Both the position numbers and the translations under genes were made by a program. A DNA stretch of 64,000 nucleotides. It comes from Leuctra nigra. Taxonomy: Eukaryota > Arthropoda > Insecta > Plecoptera > Leuctridae. The notes under the pieces are model-generated. The model was not told where the DNA came from and made no database searches. It was given only the letters and a program-made list of their open reading frames with translations. The stretch's first letter is position 1. The number at the start of each line of letters is the position of its first letter. Of the stretch, positions 12,108 through 22,107 are shown piece by piece. Where the stretch lies: assembly GCA_934045905.1 (NCBI GenBank), contig OW203771.1:620001-684000 (forward strand), given 5' to 3'.

Positions 12108-12510
12108 CAGGCGCGTAGGAACTACTTTCATCATGGGGGGATTGCGACACCCAGAGGGGGGTTTGGGGGCCAAAGCCCCCCAGTTTAAGCCCCGCATGGC
12201 GCTTTTTAGAACTTAAGCCAGTTAAAAGTGATTCTGGGGCTTTTAAATGCACAAACTGAAGCAAAAATCCAACTGTTACTCCGCAGAGAATTTTTTCGAA
12301 TATAAACATTTCAAAATCGATTCTGGGATGCTCCAATTACATAAATAACTCCCTATTTTTGCCCCACAGTGAGTTTATATTTTAGAATCGAAACTTTTTT
12401 AAAAGTGATTCTTGGACACTAAACTTAAATTTACATGTATGGTGAATGGGGGGTCAGCCCGCTCGAGTGGGGGGAGGGGATAATCCCCACTCCCCCTTCC
12501 TACGCGCCTG
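12108..12510. mobile_element. hAT-type MITE in the 3' UTR of Cys-rich copy 2
   Basis: The termini CAGGCGCGTAGGAA and TTCCTACGCGCCTG are flanked by the 8-bp direct repeat CACATAAC (12100-12107 and 12511-12518). Copy 1 of the gene provides the unoccupied sequence (GTCGTTATGTTTCATCATGG). Hence the insertion post-dates the gene duplication. It sits 13 bp beyond the stop codon of copy 2. The interior is G-rich runs with no transposase. Confidence 0.9.
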
Positions 12511-12523
12511 CACATAACGACCT

Positions 12524-13440
12524 CTAGGGCATTCCTGCGGCGAAGTATTTACAAGCACAGCTTACACCAGGAGGAAGAGCTACTGGACAAATGTAGTTAG
12601 CATAGTTCTTCACTTGGAAAACATTGTAGTAGGCCGGGAAAGTAAATATCATATTATTAATATATGAATTACTCCAAGTGTTATTAACACCAGGAGATGT
12701 AAGAAATACGACATTAGTGGTGGTTATCAGGGAAGTGAAGAACGAATCAGCCGTAGAGTATCCCATACCGGTGATTGGAGCTCCGGTAGTTGTATTTGCC
12801 TGGATGATTAGTGTGTCACTCGGAGTTAATCCCAGAGTTGTGACACTCCAATACTTGGCCGTCGTGTAGAAGCTACAACTTCCAGGACAACAGTCGCAGT
12901 AGTTGGGATTCGGCGGAAGCTCGTCGGTCAGAATGATGACTCGGCTGCAGGAAGATCGAGCGCAGGCTCCGGCTACAGTTGAAGGAGAAGTGGAGAAGTA
13001 ACTGCAAGGGTTCAGAAGAGCAGGAGCAGGAATAGGAGCTGTGGTTAAGTACGAGTAGTAGTCGAGGACACGTAAAGTTGGTATGGCTTGACCCATGGAC
13101 ATGATCAGTTTGTTGTTCGCTGCATTCAGTGCGGGGGTGGACTCAAGATTGTGCGTGACGACGTACACGTTGGTTTTGTCAGCCAGGATCCTCAGCCACG
13201 GGTCGATCAACATGCCAGCGGTGTTCTTGGGTTTAGACAGTGAGGTGGGCATGAGAATGACGTTGTCGCGGATGCCGTAAGTGATCATCGGGAAGAAGGC
13301 GTTGGGGAAGTAAGCGAGGATGGTGTACACGCAGCTCGCAGGGCATTGGTTGGGATCAGCGACGTAGCTGGTGGGAAGAACGTCCGTGAAGATGAACGTG
13401 CGGGAACATGCTAAGCCCGTTGTCTGATGCACGAAACAAC
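12524..13440 (-). CDS. Cys-rich family gene, copy 2, intact terminal exon
   Basis: The exon begins on the minus strand at 13440 after TATTCTTCTGTTCCAG and runs 304 codons to TAG at 12524-12526. The open frame extends further upstream to 13540, but that part lies in intron and in the hAT element at 13471 and is not protein. The product has about 20 cysteines and two related halves. Half one has CSRTFIFTDVLPTSY, then C..SC and a YGIRDNVILMPTSL stretch. Half two has CSRVIILTDELPPNP, then CDCCPGSC and a LGLTPSDTLIIQ stretch. Both end in an aliphatic segment plus Thr/Pro, followed by an Asn-rich linker. Such a Cys-rich duplicated module with NxT/S sites suggests a secreted or cell-surface protein. 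The signal-peptide exon must lie upstream (>14.0 kb) and was not found. I do not recognise the family and assign no function. AATAAA is at 11945-11950, beyond the MITE. Confidence 0.75.
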
Positions 13441-13470
13441 CTGGAACAGAAGAATAGTAAGCAGTGATGT

Positions 13471-14015
13471 TAGGGCTCCCATCCGTACAGTTTTTGACGG
13501 GACAGTCCCTTCTTTTGAGGTAGTGTCCCATTGTCCCCACAACATTTTAAAAACCCTGTATTTGTCCCGTTTTTCTAACAAGTCAAAAATCCCGCTCATT
13601 TTCATTCAAATGCACTCTGCATCGATAATAAATATAATAATAAATATAATCTAAATCATCATTGTCATTGACTTCCTTTGGTTTATCCCTCATCTTTTAT
13701 ACAAAACAAACGTTACCTCTTTGGAGACATTTAAAATAGGTATGTAATAGGTACATGATAATAATTAGTAGGTACCTATTAAAGGAAACAAAACTACGCA
13801 CGTTCAATAAAAAGAAACACAATTTATTTCCTGTCAAAAGTGCGTAGAATTGCTCTAAATCATGTTATGAATTTCAAATTTTTCCCGGGGCTATGCGCCC
13901 CGGACCCGCATTTCGCTGGGGGGCCACCCCCCCCAGCCCCCCATTGTTGCCGCACGGGATTTTATATCTGAAATTTTTTGTCCCGCTTTTTCACATTTAG
14001 ATTATGGGAGCCCTA
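13471..14015. mobile_element. hAT-type MITE upstream of the Cys-rich exon
   Basis: The termini TAGGGCTCCCAT and ATGGGAGCCCTA are flanked by AGTGATGT at 13463-13470 and 14016-14023 (8-bp duplication). It lies about 30 bp on the intron side of the copy 2 acceptor. The subterminal regions carry repeated 'gtccc' motifs (GACGGGACAGTCCC at the left, TTTGTCCCGCTTTTTC at the right). Confidence 0.9.
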
Positions 14016-14034
14016 AGTGATGTAGGTGTGGTCA

Positions 14035-14310
14035 ATGATTTGGAGAAAATAAGGAAGACGACTGACCTCTGGTGGATTCTTTGGTACTACGATAATGGCG
14101 GTTGTAAAGGGTTTATTTATGTAAATAAATGATATAAAATTTGCTTTAGTTGTTTGTTATGGCTGAAAAAGTAAACTTGTAACTAAATCTACATTTCATT
14201 TGTTTCTCCTTTTTCACTGCCTTGTGGAAACACGAACATCAAAACAAAAAAGTGCATCTAAAAATTTTCCTGCCAGAAGTGGCTCCATCACGTATCGCTT
14301 ATTTGTTCGA
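14035..14310 (+). repeat. Interspersed repeat R2, copy 1
   Basis: Blocks such as CCAGAAGTGGCTCCATCACG, TTGTTTGTTATGGC and ACTGACCTCTGGTGGATT recur in reverse order and on the opposite strand at 42905-43170. The nature of the repeat is unknown and no terminal structure was found. Confidence 0.65.
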
Positions 14311-14435
14311 ATAGGACCAACTTTGGATTAATAGTTAGTGGAAATTAGTGAATCTTAATGGCGGTGGAATTCGCGCCAACTTTATTCATAGGTTGTAACC
14401 ATCGATAGTTAACTTAATCCAGAGTTAGTCCTACC
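14311..14435. mobile_element. Small MITE with TA flanks
   Basis: GGACCAACTTTGGATTAA and TTAATCCAGAGTTAGTCC form a diverged inverted repeat flanked by TA on each side. It is about 120 bp long and non-coding. Confidence 0.6.
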
Positions 14436-14469
14436 CGGCCTAAGAAAATAATTACTAAGAAAATATATA

Positions 14470-15489
14470 CCGGGTGGCGCAAAAAAAACTGATTAATACT
14501 GCATTACTATTGTAGGAAAAACGTTACAGCTGTTCAAATTTGGTTGTCAAAAAATTGATTATACGGAGCTCAAATAGCGCGCGTCGAGAAAACTTCCAAT
14601 GGCCGGGACGCTGTTTCTTCAAAACTAAGTGCGATATCAAGCTGAAAATTTCAAATTATATTCAAAATAGATTAAGATCGAGTGTGTAAAAATTTCAATC
14701 AATGTCAATATATGGAATGAAAGTTATTGCATTTTGAAGTTGAGCTTGAAAACAGATTAGTGGGAAAATAATCTTTTTTATAACGTGTGTAATAAAAGTT
14801 TAGAAATAATCTACATTCTGATTTTACGCTCAACTTCAAGATTCTATAATTTTCGTTCCATTTATTCAAATTGATTGAAATTTTTACATAATCGATCTTA
14901 AAATATTTTCAATATTATTTGAAATTTTCAGCTTGATATCGTACGTAGTATTGAAGAAACAGCGTCCCCATTGGAAGTTTTCTCGACGCGCGCTATTTGA
15001 GCTCCGTATAATAAATTTTTTGACAACCAACTTTGAACAGCTGTAACTTTTTCCCTACAATAGGAATCCTGCTCGTGACGTCACAGTGGTAGAAAAATGG
15101 AGGCTGCTATGGTAGGGGAAATGTGTCAAAGCTCTAAATAATAGCAATAAATCATATTTATCAGATGAATATTTAACTTGAACATGTGTAAAGATAAATA
15201 TTGCGTATTATTATTAGCTGGTACTTACTTAAATATCTTTCTTTCACAAGTAATCACTCAAAATATGAGATTTGGATTGCCGCTGTCAGATTTGTTTTTC
15301 CCTATACTTTTGTATAGGTTACTATGGCAACCTTTTCTCACGCAGGATGCCTATAGAAATGTTTTTGAAACTTGCGCATATTACATTTTGGTATGTTTTC
15401 TAATATGTGTACAAATTTCAGAATCATATCTATAATAGTTTCGATATCACACACCTCTCAAACAGGGGGATTTTTTTTGCGCCACCCGG
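14470..15489. mobile_element. TA-flanked foldback element (CCGGGTGGCGC family), copy 1
   Basis: The termini CCGGGTGGCGCAAAAAAA and TTTTTTTGCGCCACCCGG are flanked by TA (14468-14469, 15490-15491), as in Tc1/mariner-type elements. Inside, 14515-14790 and 14790-15065 are themselves inverted copies (TTACAGCTGTTCAAATTTGG against its complement), so most of the element folds back on itself. The right 400 bp are unique and contain an 85-residue open frame at 15178-15435 that I do not recognise. A second copy, split by later insertions, is at 32808-36341. Confidence 0.85.
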
Positions 15490-15491
15490 TA

Positions 15492-18400
15492 TATATATAT
15501 TTTTAAATTGTCATCAATATACATTATTTTAAACACCTCAAATAAAACACCCTGTTCACACGAATTTTACTTTTTCGGTTCAAACCACAGAGAATGAAAT
15601 AATCTACATATCGAAACTAAAATCAAGTTGATATCTGCTATACAAACAGAGATATCACATTTTGAAACTTCAAAAACGCTGGAAAAATCAGTTCTGAGAT
15701 ACAAGCAGTCACAGCTGCTGTCAAAGTGATTACTTATGTTATTTTTTTAAATAATTGTCATAGATATAATCAAACTAAGAGAAGGAGATGAAACATAAAT
15801 AACCCAGCTTTTTAAATAGGTTAATTTTTATTTATAATTATTTTGAGACTGCACACACCAATGGTCGATTATAAACGCGTTTTCTTTTCAAACAATAAAT
15901 ATTTACCCAGCACTAGAACGACGAGTAGCTTCATGTTGCTTGTGTTGAAGTATTTATGCAGGAACTCAGCAACTTCTGTCAGAAGCGTCCTGCTTTTATA
16001 CCCCTCCTGTCACGTCCACCCCCGTGGCGTACGTGACTCAAAACATGTCACATTTCCTGTTATCTCAGCTGTCAACTTGATTTCAAAAACCAAGTTTAGA
16101 TTATAAGGAGACAATCTTACATTGTAGAATAAGATAGTTTTACTTATCTTATCATTTTTTGGCTTCAGTTGAAGGAAAATGTACTTATTTAACAAATTGC
16201 TTCAAACATCATGGTGTAACATAATATAAAAAAGTTGTTTTTATTCACAAGATTTTTAATTATTTATATCAGTGCCGGCAATACATAAAATAATAGCTTC
16301 GTAATGTTTCAGAACACATCATTATAAAATAAAGAGTACGGTATCTAGAAGTATTTATTATGAGCTCATAATAAATACTTCTAGAACTCATACCGTACTC
16401 TTTATTTTATACATAAAATAATCCTGCAAATTGTGATAAGATGCCTGTTAGCACACAGTCATGTTCTTTGGACAATTAGGAGGTATAAGAAGGGGAGTTA
16501 GGTATACTGAAATTGCGTGCAGAGACTCTGATGGCAGCCAATCAATCAATAAGTTGATCAATTTTCTCAATCAATAAGATTACTGATTCTATACAACCCA
16601 CTTGACATTTTTCATTTCCAATATTTTGGTCCAATTTTTGTTGTTGTTGAAATATTGCGGTTGCATTAAAAGGATCCTATAGCGACCGCATTAGGTACCA
16701 ATCTACAGACTTGCAAGTGGGTTCGTTGTCTTCGTTATGGATGGGTGATGAATCTAACTTGGCCACAGGCAGCAGCAAATGTGGGGTTTATCGCCGAAAA
16801 ATCCGGTACCTACTGACTTTATTTTTGAACTATTGCAATGAAAATACAAAAAAATTAACTTTAGTACCCCTTAGCTGTGAATTATGATTATTTATGCCGC
16901 CCCCACTTCTATAGACCCCCCCCCCCCCTACTTAGCGCAATAATAACCAATGTACAAACTACAAACAATCTACAAACAAAGTCTTTTTATGTCTATGTGC
17001 AAAGTGCCCCCATCCCCCCAAAGTTATTCTAGCCAACGACCTTCTATGCTCTAGACTGGGTATAATGAACTCATATTCGGAATAATTTTGAAATTTTATC
17101 CCATTACCTACATGTAAATCATTATATTTTACCATATTCCGTTTCTATTTTCTCAAAATAGCAACACACCGCCATGATTAGGGATGCAAAATTTCATTTA
17201 AAAAAAAATATTGGGGGAAAACTATTTTTTCCCGTTTTTCAGTTTTTTCAGGAAATTTTGGGAAAAATACGTTTTTCAAATTATTATATTGGATGAAGTT
17301 TAAACAGTGAAGGTTTTATATTTATCATTATGTATGATATTCCGTACATGTATCATTTCATCGGCATTATTTTCATTCGTAAAAACAAGGAGTACCAAGC
17401 GGTAAGGCCCACGATCATATTACAAGATTCGTTTGGATTTGTGATCTACAGCACAGCGATTCATGTTCCAGTTGATTTAGTCTGAAGCACGGTGGTCTGA
17501 AGTCTTCTGTTTACGTCAGGGAAGCTTCAATATGACGGGTACAGGGAAAGAACGCTATAAGTCACATTCGGATGAAACTGAGATAAACGAAGTTTTATGT
17601 CGAAACTGGTATCTATCTTCCATCCGAATCTATATTTCAATTGCGTTTTTCAAGGCTTTGTGACAATATTTTCTAAAAAACCGAGGGTGTATTCTGAAAG
17701 CTGCATTCTTTTTTGTGTTCGTTCTAAAATATGTAATGAAATCAAATTTTGTCACAAAGATGTGCGCATGCAAATGGATTTTTGAGATTAAAATGACCTG
17801 ATCACGTCATATTTACACTCACGTGTATTTATTACTCATCACTGTACTGGTAATTGAATTGAATTGAATCAAAAATTGTTAAGACACTAAATATACTTCA
17901 AAATAATGAAGCACTTACAAATCGATTGATGATGCGTCATAAATCTATTAATTTTAAGACGGTAAACATTAGTTTACAAAAATCGTTCAAAATTTCAAAT
18001 TTGCCACTCGAAAACTGATGTTTTCCGAAAGAGTAGTCGTTTCCATGTCCGATCGACAATGATAAATTCTCCATAAGGCAACTTCGCGCAGGTGTCTCAT
18101 TGTCGCTGGTATGTCGACTGTCTCATTCACTCATTGTCGCTCGTGCGTCTCAAATCCACTGCCTCTTACATGACGGCCGTCGACTGAATGTTCAACGACC
18201 TTGAAATCCACCAGGCCAATCGATCCAAGACGGCCAAGATGTCTGATGTAAACAAAACCAAGAACTGTCCAAAGTGTTTTACACCGTAAGTTTATGAAAT
18301 AGAATTTGATACAAGTGATACGTCGTAGTTTTATCAAAGTTTTGGTGTAAGTGTTTTATTGTTCAATATACCTAAGTGAAGCGTAAATTTGGCAGAAAAC

Positions 18401-18913
18401 ATCTCATAACCCTAGTGAATTATACATCTACCAGCCAAAAAAAAATATTACAAAAATATAAATAATCTTTCGATATTTATGTGAAAATGAAGTTGCTTAT
18501 AATTTTATAAAATACCTATGTCCTGGTATTTTTTTTGATTTTGGAAATGTTGGCAATTTAAAATATTCATCTCTTTGATTAGATAGACATTGGTGCCTGT
18601 AACATTTAATTAAACCATCTACATGATTTTCAAGACAATTTATTTATTCCATTGCATTCTTTTGAAACAAAGAATGACCACCAAACAAAAACAAAGACCA
18701 CCAACAAAATTTAATTAAAAAAGGAATCACATAGAAATATCGAATAATCAGGTCTGATTTACTAAATTCTAACTAAAAGTAGCAGAAGAAGAATTAATTC
18801 ACAAGTAAATTTAATGACTAATTTATTTGGTCAAAATAATTATTTGCATATTCTGTAGAAGAGTCCTCAAAACCACAAGACCGTACGCTAATAATCTTAT
18901 GAACGGAATCCAG
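15492..18913. other. Gene-poor stretch upstream of the BTB gene
   Basis: No supported coding sequence. A strong palindrome lies at 16324-16411 and a run of C at 16919-16929. A CG-containing segment near 18110-18300 could belong to a promoter or 5' exon of the BTB gene, but nothing fixes an exon there. Confidence 0.4.
16324..16411. repeat. Near-perfect palindrome, ~88 bp
   Basis: The left arm ATAAAATAAAGAGTACGGTA is matched by TACCGTACTCTTTATTTTAT at the right. The inner arms (CTAGAAGTATTTATTATGAG and complement) meet at GAGCTC with no loop. A five-base bulge sits on the right side. Such a zero-loop palindrome is usually unstable, so it may be recent. Confidence 0.75.
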
Positions 18914-19020
18914 GGGCCTCATTCACAAAGCAGGTTTAGCTCGGATTAGCTCGTAGTCCCATATGAAATAACATTGGCCGCCCCCGGTAACACCGTCAAA
19001 AAATTTTGTGAATGAGGCCC
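18914..19020. mobile_element. PIF/Harbinger-like MITE, 107 bp
   Basis: The termini GGGCCTCATTCACAAA and TTTGTGAATGAGGCCC are perfect inverted repeats flanked by CAG (18911-18913, 19021-19023). A second copy of the surrounding repeat at about 59760-59825 reads GGAATCCAGTAGACTCTGGG without the insert. This gives a true empty site with a 3-bp duplication, characteristic of PIF/Harbinger. Confidence 0.85.
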
Positions 19021-19023
19021 CAG

Positions 19024-21440
19024 TAGACTCTGGGCGGTTAAAATTTGAACAATGCTTCTCCGTTCGGTCGGTAAAGCAGCTCAACACCCAGCATGACCAA
19101 CCATTTCCAACAAAACGCTCTGCCGAGTCGCCAGAGGGCAGCTCGGACGCCGGACGAAAATGAATTGCAAAATGGCGGCCAGTGATGTTTGTCTTGCTTG
19201 ATTTTGCCGAACTTTTCAACAGCTTAAAACCCATGTATTCTTGTAGATTTCACTCTTATAAACAAAACATTTCGTGTTACTAATTCCCCCTGATAGTTGT
19301 CAACAAAATAACAGGTCAGTAATGCACATGTAATGTGTTTTTTGAGTGAGTAATGCAAACGCCGCTGCTGTAGGCCTAACCTAGTATGGGCCTTGCCCGC
19401 ATTGTGCAGCATGAAGCATTCATTATTTGTAGCAGCTGCCTTTTACCAACCTATTCGTTGATGAGAATACATCGCACTTTCTTATTGGGAGTTGACATGT
19501 CATCTCGAGGTGTTACATTGCGGGAACATGTTTAAATCCAGACTGATGAATGCTCTTTTGATGAATGAGGAAAAACACTTGCCAACCAGTAGTAGCTAGG
19601 TACCTAGGTACCTAGTCCTAGTCGAGGCTTTTATAGCTACTGGCTTAGTTATAACTCTTAGCACAGACTGTGCAGAAGGTAGATTTTAAATCCCACCTAC
19701 CTACTAGGTAGGTAACATTGTTAGCAGCATTCATAACTGTTTTAAGTACCTTTGGATTGTTTGGTCAACATTGGGGTGGGTCAGGTTTGCAACAGGTTTA
19801 GATTGTGTTGAGTGGGCGACAGTTTTAGTATTGTTGTACAGGGTGTAGCGAATTCATCTCATAATAAAGATGGAACCAGTAAAATACCTAGGTGGTCTAC
19901 ACATGATGTAGATCCATGAGCTTGATACATTAGTGAATTATTATTGTTGGCTGATGCAATATGCAAAATTGATTCACATGTAAACACCTAGGTAGCCTTG
20001 GTTGAGATGTTTTGAGAGAAAAAACCAAAAGACAAACTCTTTTAAAAATATATTGACCCTCGGTTGTAGATTTGAGAAAATTACGCATCTTTGATGCCTT
20101 ACAATATCATCTGGGTTTCGATTCCACATTCTTTTTAAAGTATGTTTATTCTCTCTATACCTAATTTGCCAGTTTTCCATTGATTTCCAATCAGAATTTT
20201 GCACAATAGAGCTTGACAAGGAACAAGTGTTTGTTTTGGTAGGTTGTAGGTAAATTTAGAGATGAACCAGGTATCAAGTCCTGGCTGGAGGGGTGATTTT
20301 TGCTTAGCTGTGCATTGATGCCAAAGGGTTAAGATTTACAGATCATAAAACACGGCTGGGAGCTTGTTTGTAAATGTCTAGTTCTTGAGCCGTTGTCAAT
20401 GGATAAATGGCCATTGCCAGTTGCTACTAGATACCGCGTTTGCCGATATAGGTATATATAGAAAATAAATGTACTATACTACTTGCTGTGTTGTTTTCCT
20501 AGTCTAGAGGCAAATGATGGGATGGTTCCCAGTTGTTTGGGATTGCCAAACTCTATTTGACCACTTTTTAAAATAAAACTTTTAAATTTAAATCAGTGCC
20601 AAATAGTTCGCCTATTCTATGATTGATCATTGATCAGTTGTATTTATACTAGGTAGTACCTACTTTCTTACACAATGCCGACATTTACTAAATGTCATTT
20701 AAAGTAAATGTCATCGACATTTACTGAGACTACCTACCTGGTGGTTTTATTAGAAAGTAACTAAGTAGCAGCATTTTTATGACTACACTGAGTTTTGGTC
20801 TTGTTAGCCTGTGAGGCTGTGAGGAAATATATATCTTGGGAAAGACCTTGGAGAAAAAAATAATTGCTTAAAATTCCAGTTTTTAAGTTTTTAGAGTGAA
20901 TGAATGTTTGATAAAGTCCATTCACTGTAAGAATGGCAACCTTGAAACATAAAGTTAAGCCTTTTATTTGATTGTCATCCAGCAATGTATTGGAAACAAC
21001 TTATTCACATTATAATTATCATTACAGATATTATACAGTCATTAAAATCGTATTCAAAATTGAGCTAAATATCTATGGCTTGACAGTAGATTTCAAGGTT
21101 GCCATTCTTATAGTGAATGGAGTTTAGAACTAGATTATGTTTTAAAATGCATTTCACAATAGCCTTGGAAAGGAATTGGGAGTTGGGAAAACTCTTTACA
21201 GTAAAAAATATTTATTATTAATTCTAAACGATTCATATAGCTAGGTACCTACCTAGTTAGGTACCTACCTACTGTTAATATCATTCATTTCACTGATGTA
21301 CCTACCTACTACCTGATAGTAGGTAGTTAACTACCTACCTAGCTATCAGAACACAATTTGTTGAATTGTACCTACACTTCTAAACCTATAGAGTTCTAAA
21401 CTGTACACTAAAAAAAAGATAAAATGATATTGAAAGAAAC
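19024..21440. other. Non-coding stretch rich in TAGGTACCTAC-type repeats
   Basis: No coding frame is supported. TAGGTA/TACCTA tracts occur near 19600-19720 and 21240-21345. At 20913-21127 two ~34-bp inverted arms (TCCATTCACTGTAAGAATGG and complement) enclose about 140 bp, probably a small MITE. Confidence 0.45.
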
Positions 21441-21444
21441 AAAT

Positions 21445-21600
21445 TGTCTAAAAAGATTTGGATGGGATTATCCGATGAAGTCTATGAACGTGTCATCTAA
21501 CTCTAGTAGGTGAGCTCTGATTTCATTGATAATAACAAGGATAGATTGTCAAGGAACCTGACCAGCAACCAAACCGTTTCGTTCAAATACCGTTATGTTT
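21445..21600 (+). repeat. Interspersed repeat R3, copy 1
   Basis: It contains GTGAGCTCTGATTTCATTGA and GATTGTCAAGGAAC, which are shared with 23355-23510 (same strand) and 40735-40895 (opposite strand). The associated motif GTACACTC..CAAATAA occurs at the ends of the other copies. Confidence 0.6.
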
Positions 21601-21640
21601 TGTTCGAGTGTACCTAACATTGATGCTTACATTATTGCAG

Positions 21641-22107
21641 AAGGATGACTAAGTTCATGGTGCAGTGGGAGGACCACCCCTCTCACTTAGCCACTCGTCT
21701 GGGCCACCTGTTGGAGCATCAGACCCTAGTGGACGTCACGCTCATGTGTAACACTCATGTAACACTCACTGAGATGATGTTTATTGCAGAAGGATGACTA
21801 AGTTCATGGTGCAGTGGGAGGACCACCCCTCTCACTTGGCCACTCGTCTGGGCCACCTGTTGGAGCATCAGACCCTAGTGGACGTCACACTCATGTGTAA
21901 CACTCATGTAACACTCACTGAGATGATGTTTATTGCAGAAGGATGACTAAGTTCATGGTGCAGTGGGAGGACCACCCCTCTCACTTAGCCACTCGTCTGG
22001 GCCACCTGTTGGAGCATCAGACCCTAGTGGACGTCACACTCATGTGTAACACTCACACCCTGAGAGTTCACCGCACCGTGCTGGCCGCAGGAAGTCCCTA
22101 CTTCGAG
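21641..22107 (+). repeat. Triplicated 5' part of BTB exon 1 (149-bp period)
   Basis: The block starting AAGGATGACTAAGTTCATGG, preceded each time by TTATTGCAG, occurs at 21641, 21790 and 21939. Only the third copy continues into the rest of the exon and the donor. The first two break off after CTCATGTGTAACACTCA and run into the next acceptor. From the ATG of copy 1 or 2 the frame closes after about 50 codons. Differences are single bases (ttagcc/ttggcc, cacgctc/cacactc). Confidence 0.9.
21943..22107 (+). CDS. BTB gene exon 1 (residues 1-55)
   Basis: The start is chosen in the third duplicate because it alone is continuous with the donor (TACTTCGAG|GTAACA). It encodes the first strands and helix of the BTB fold through AAGSPYFE. 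The ATG context AAGGATGA is acceptable. The acceptor at 21938 belongs to an exon whose 5' UTR part is only 4 nt here, so at least one upstream exon is implied. Confidence 0.85.

Noticed and set aside
13441..13605. N-terminal extension of the Cys-rich frame (starting MGTMGHYLKRR)
   Set aside because: It lies in a hAT MITE with an 8-bp duplication and in the intron before a good acceptor. The paralogue's exon starts at the same place.
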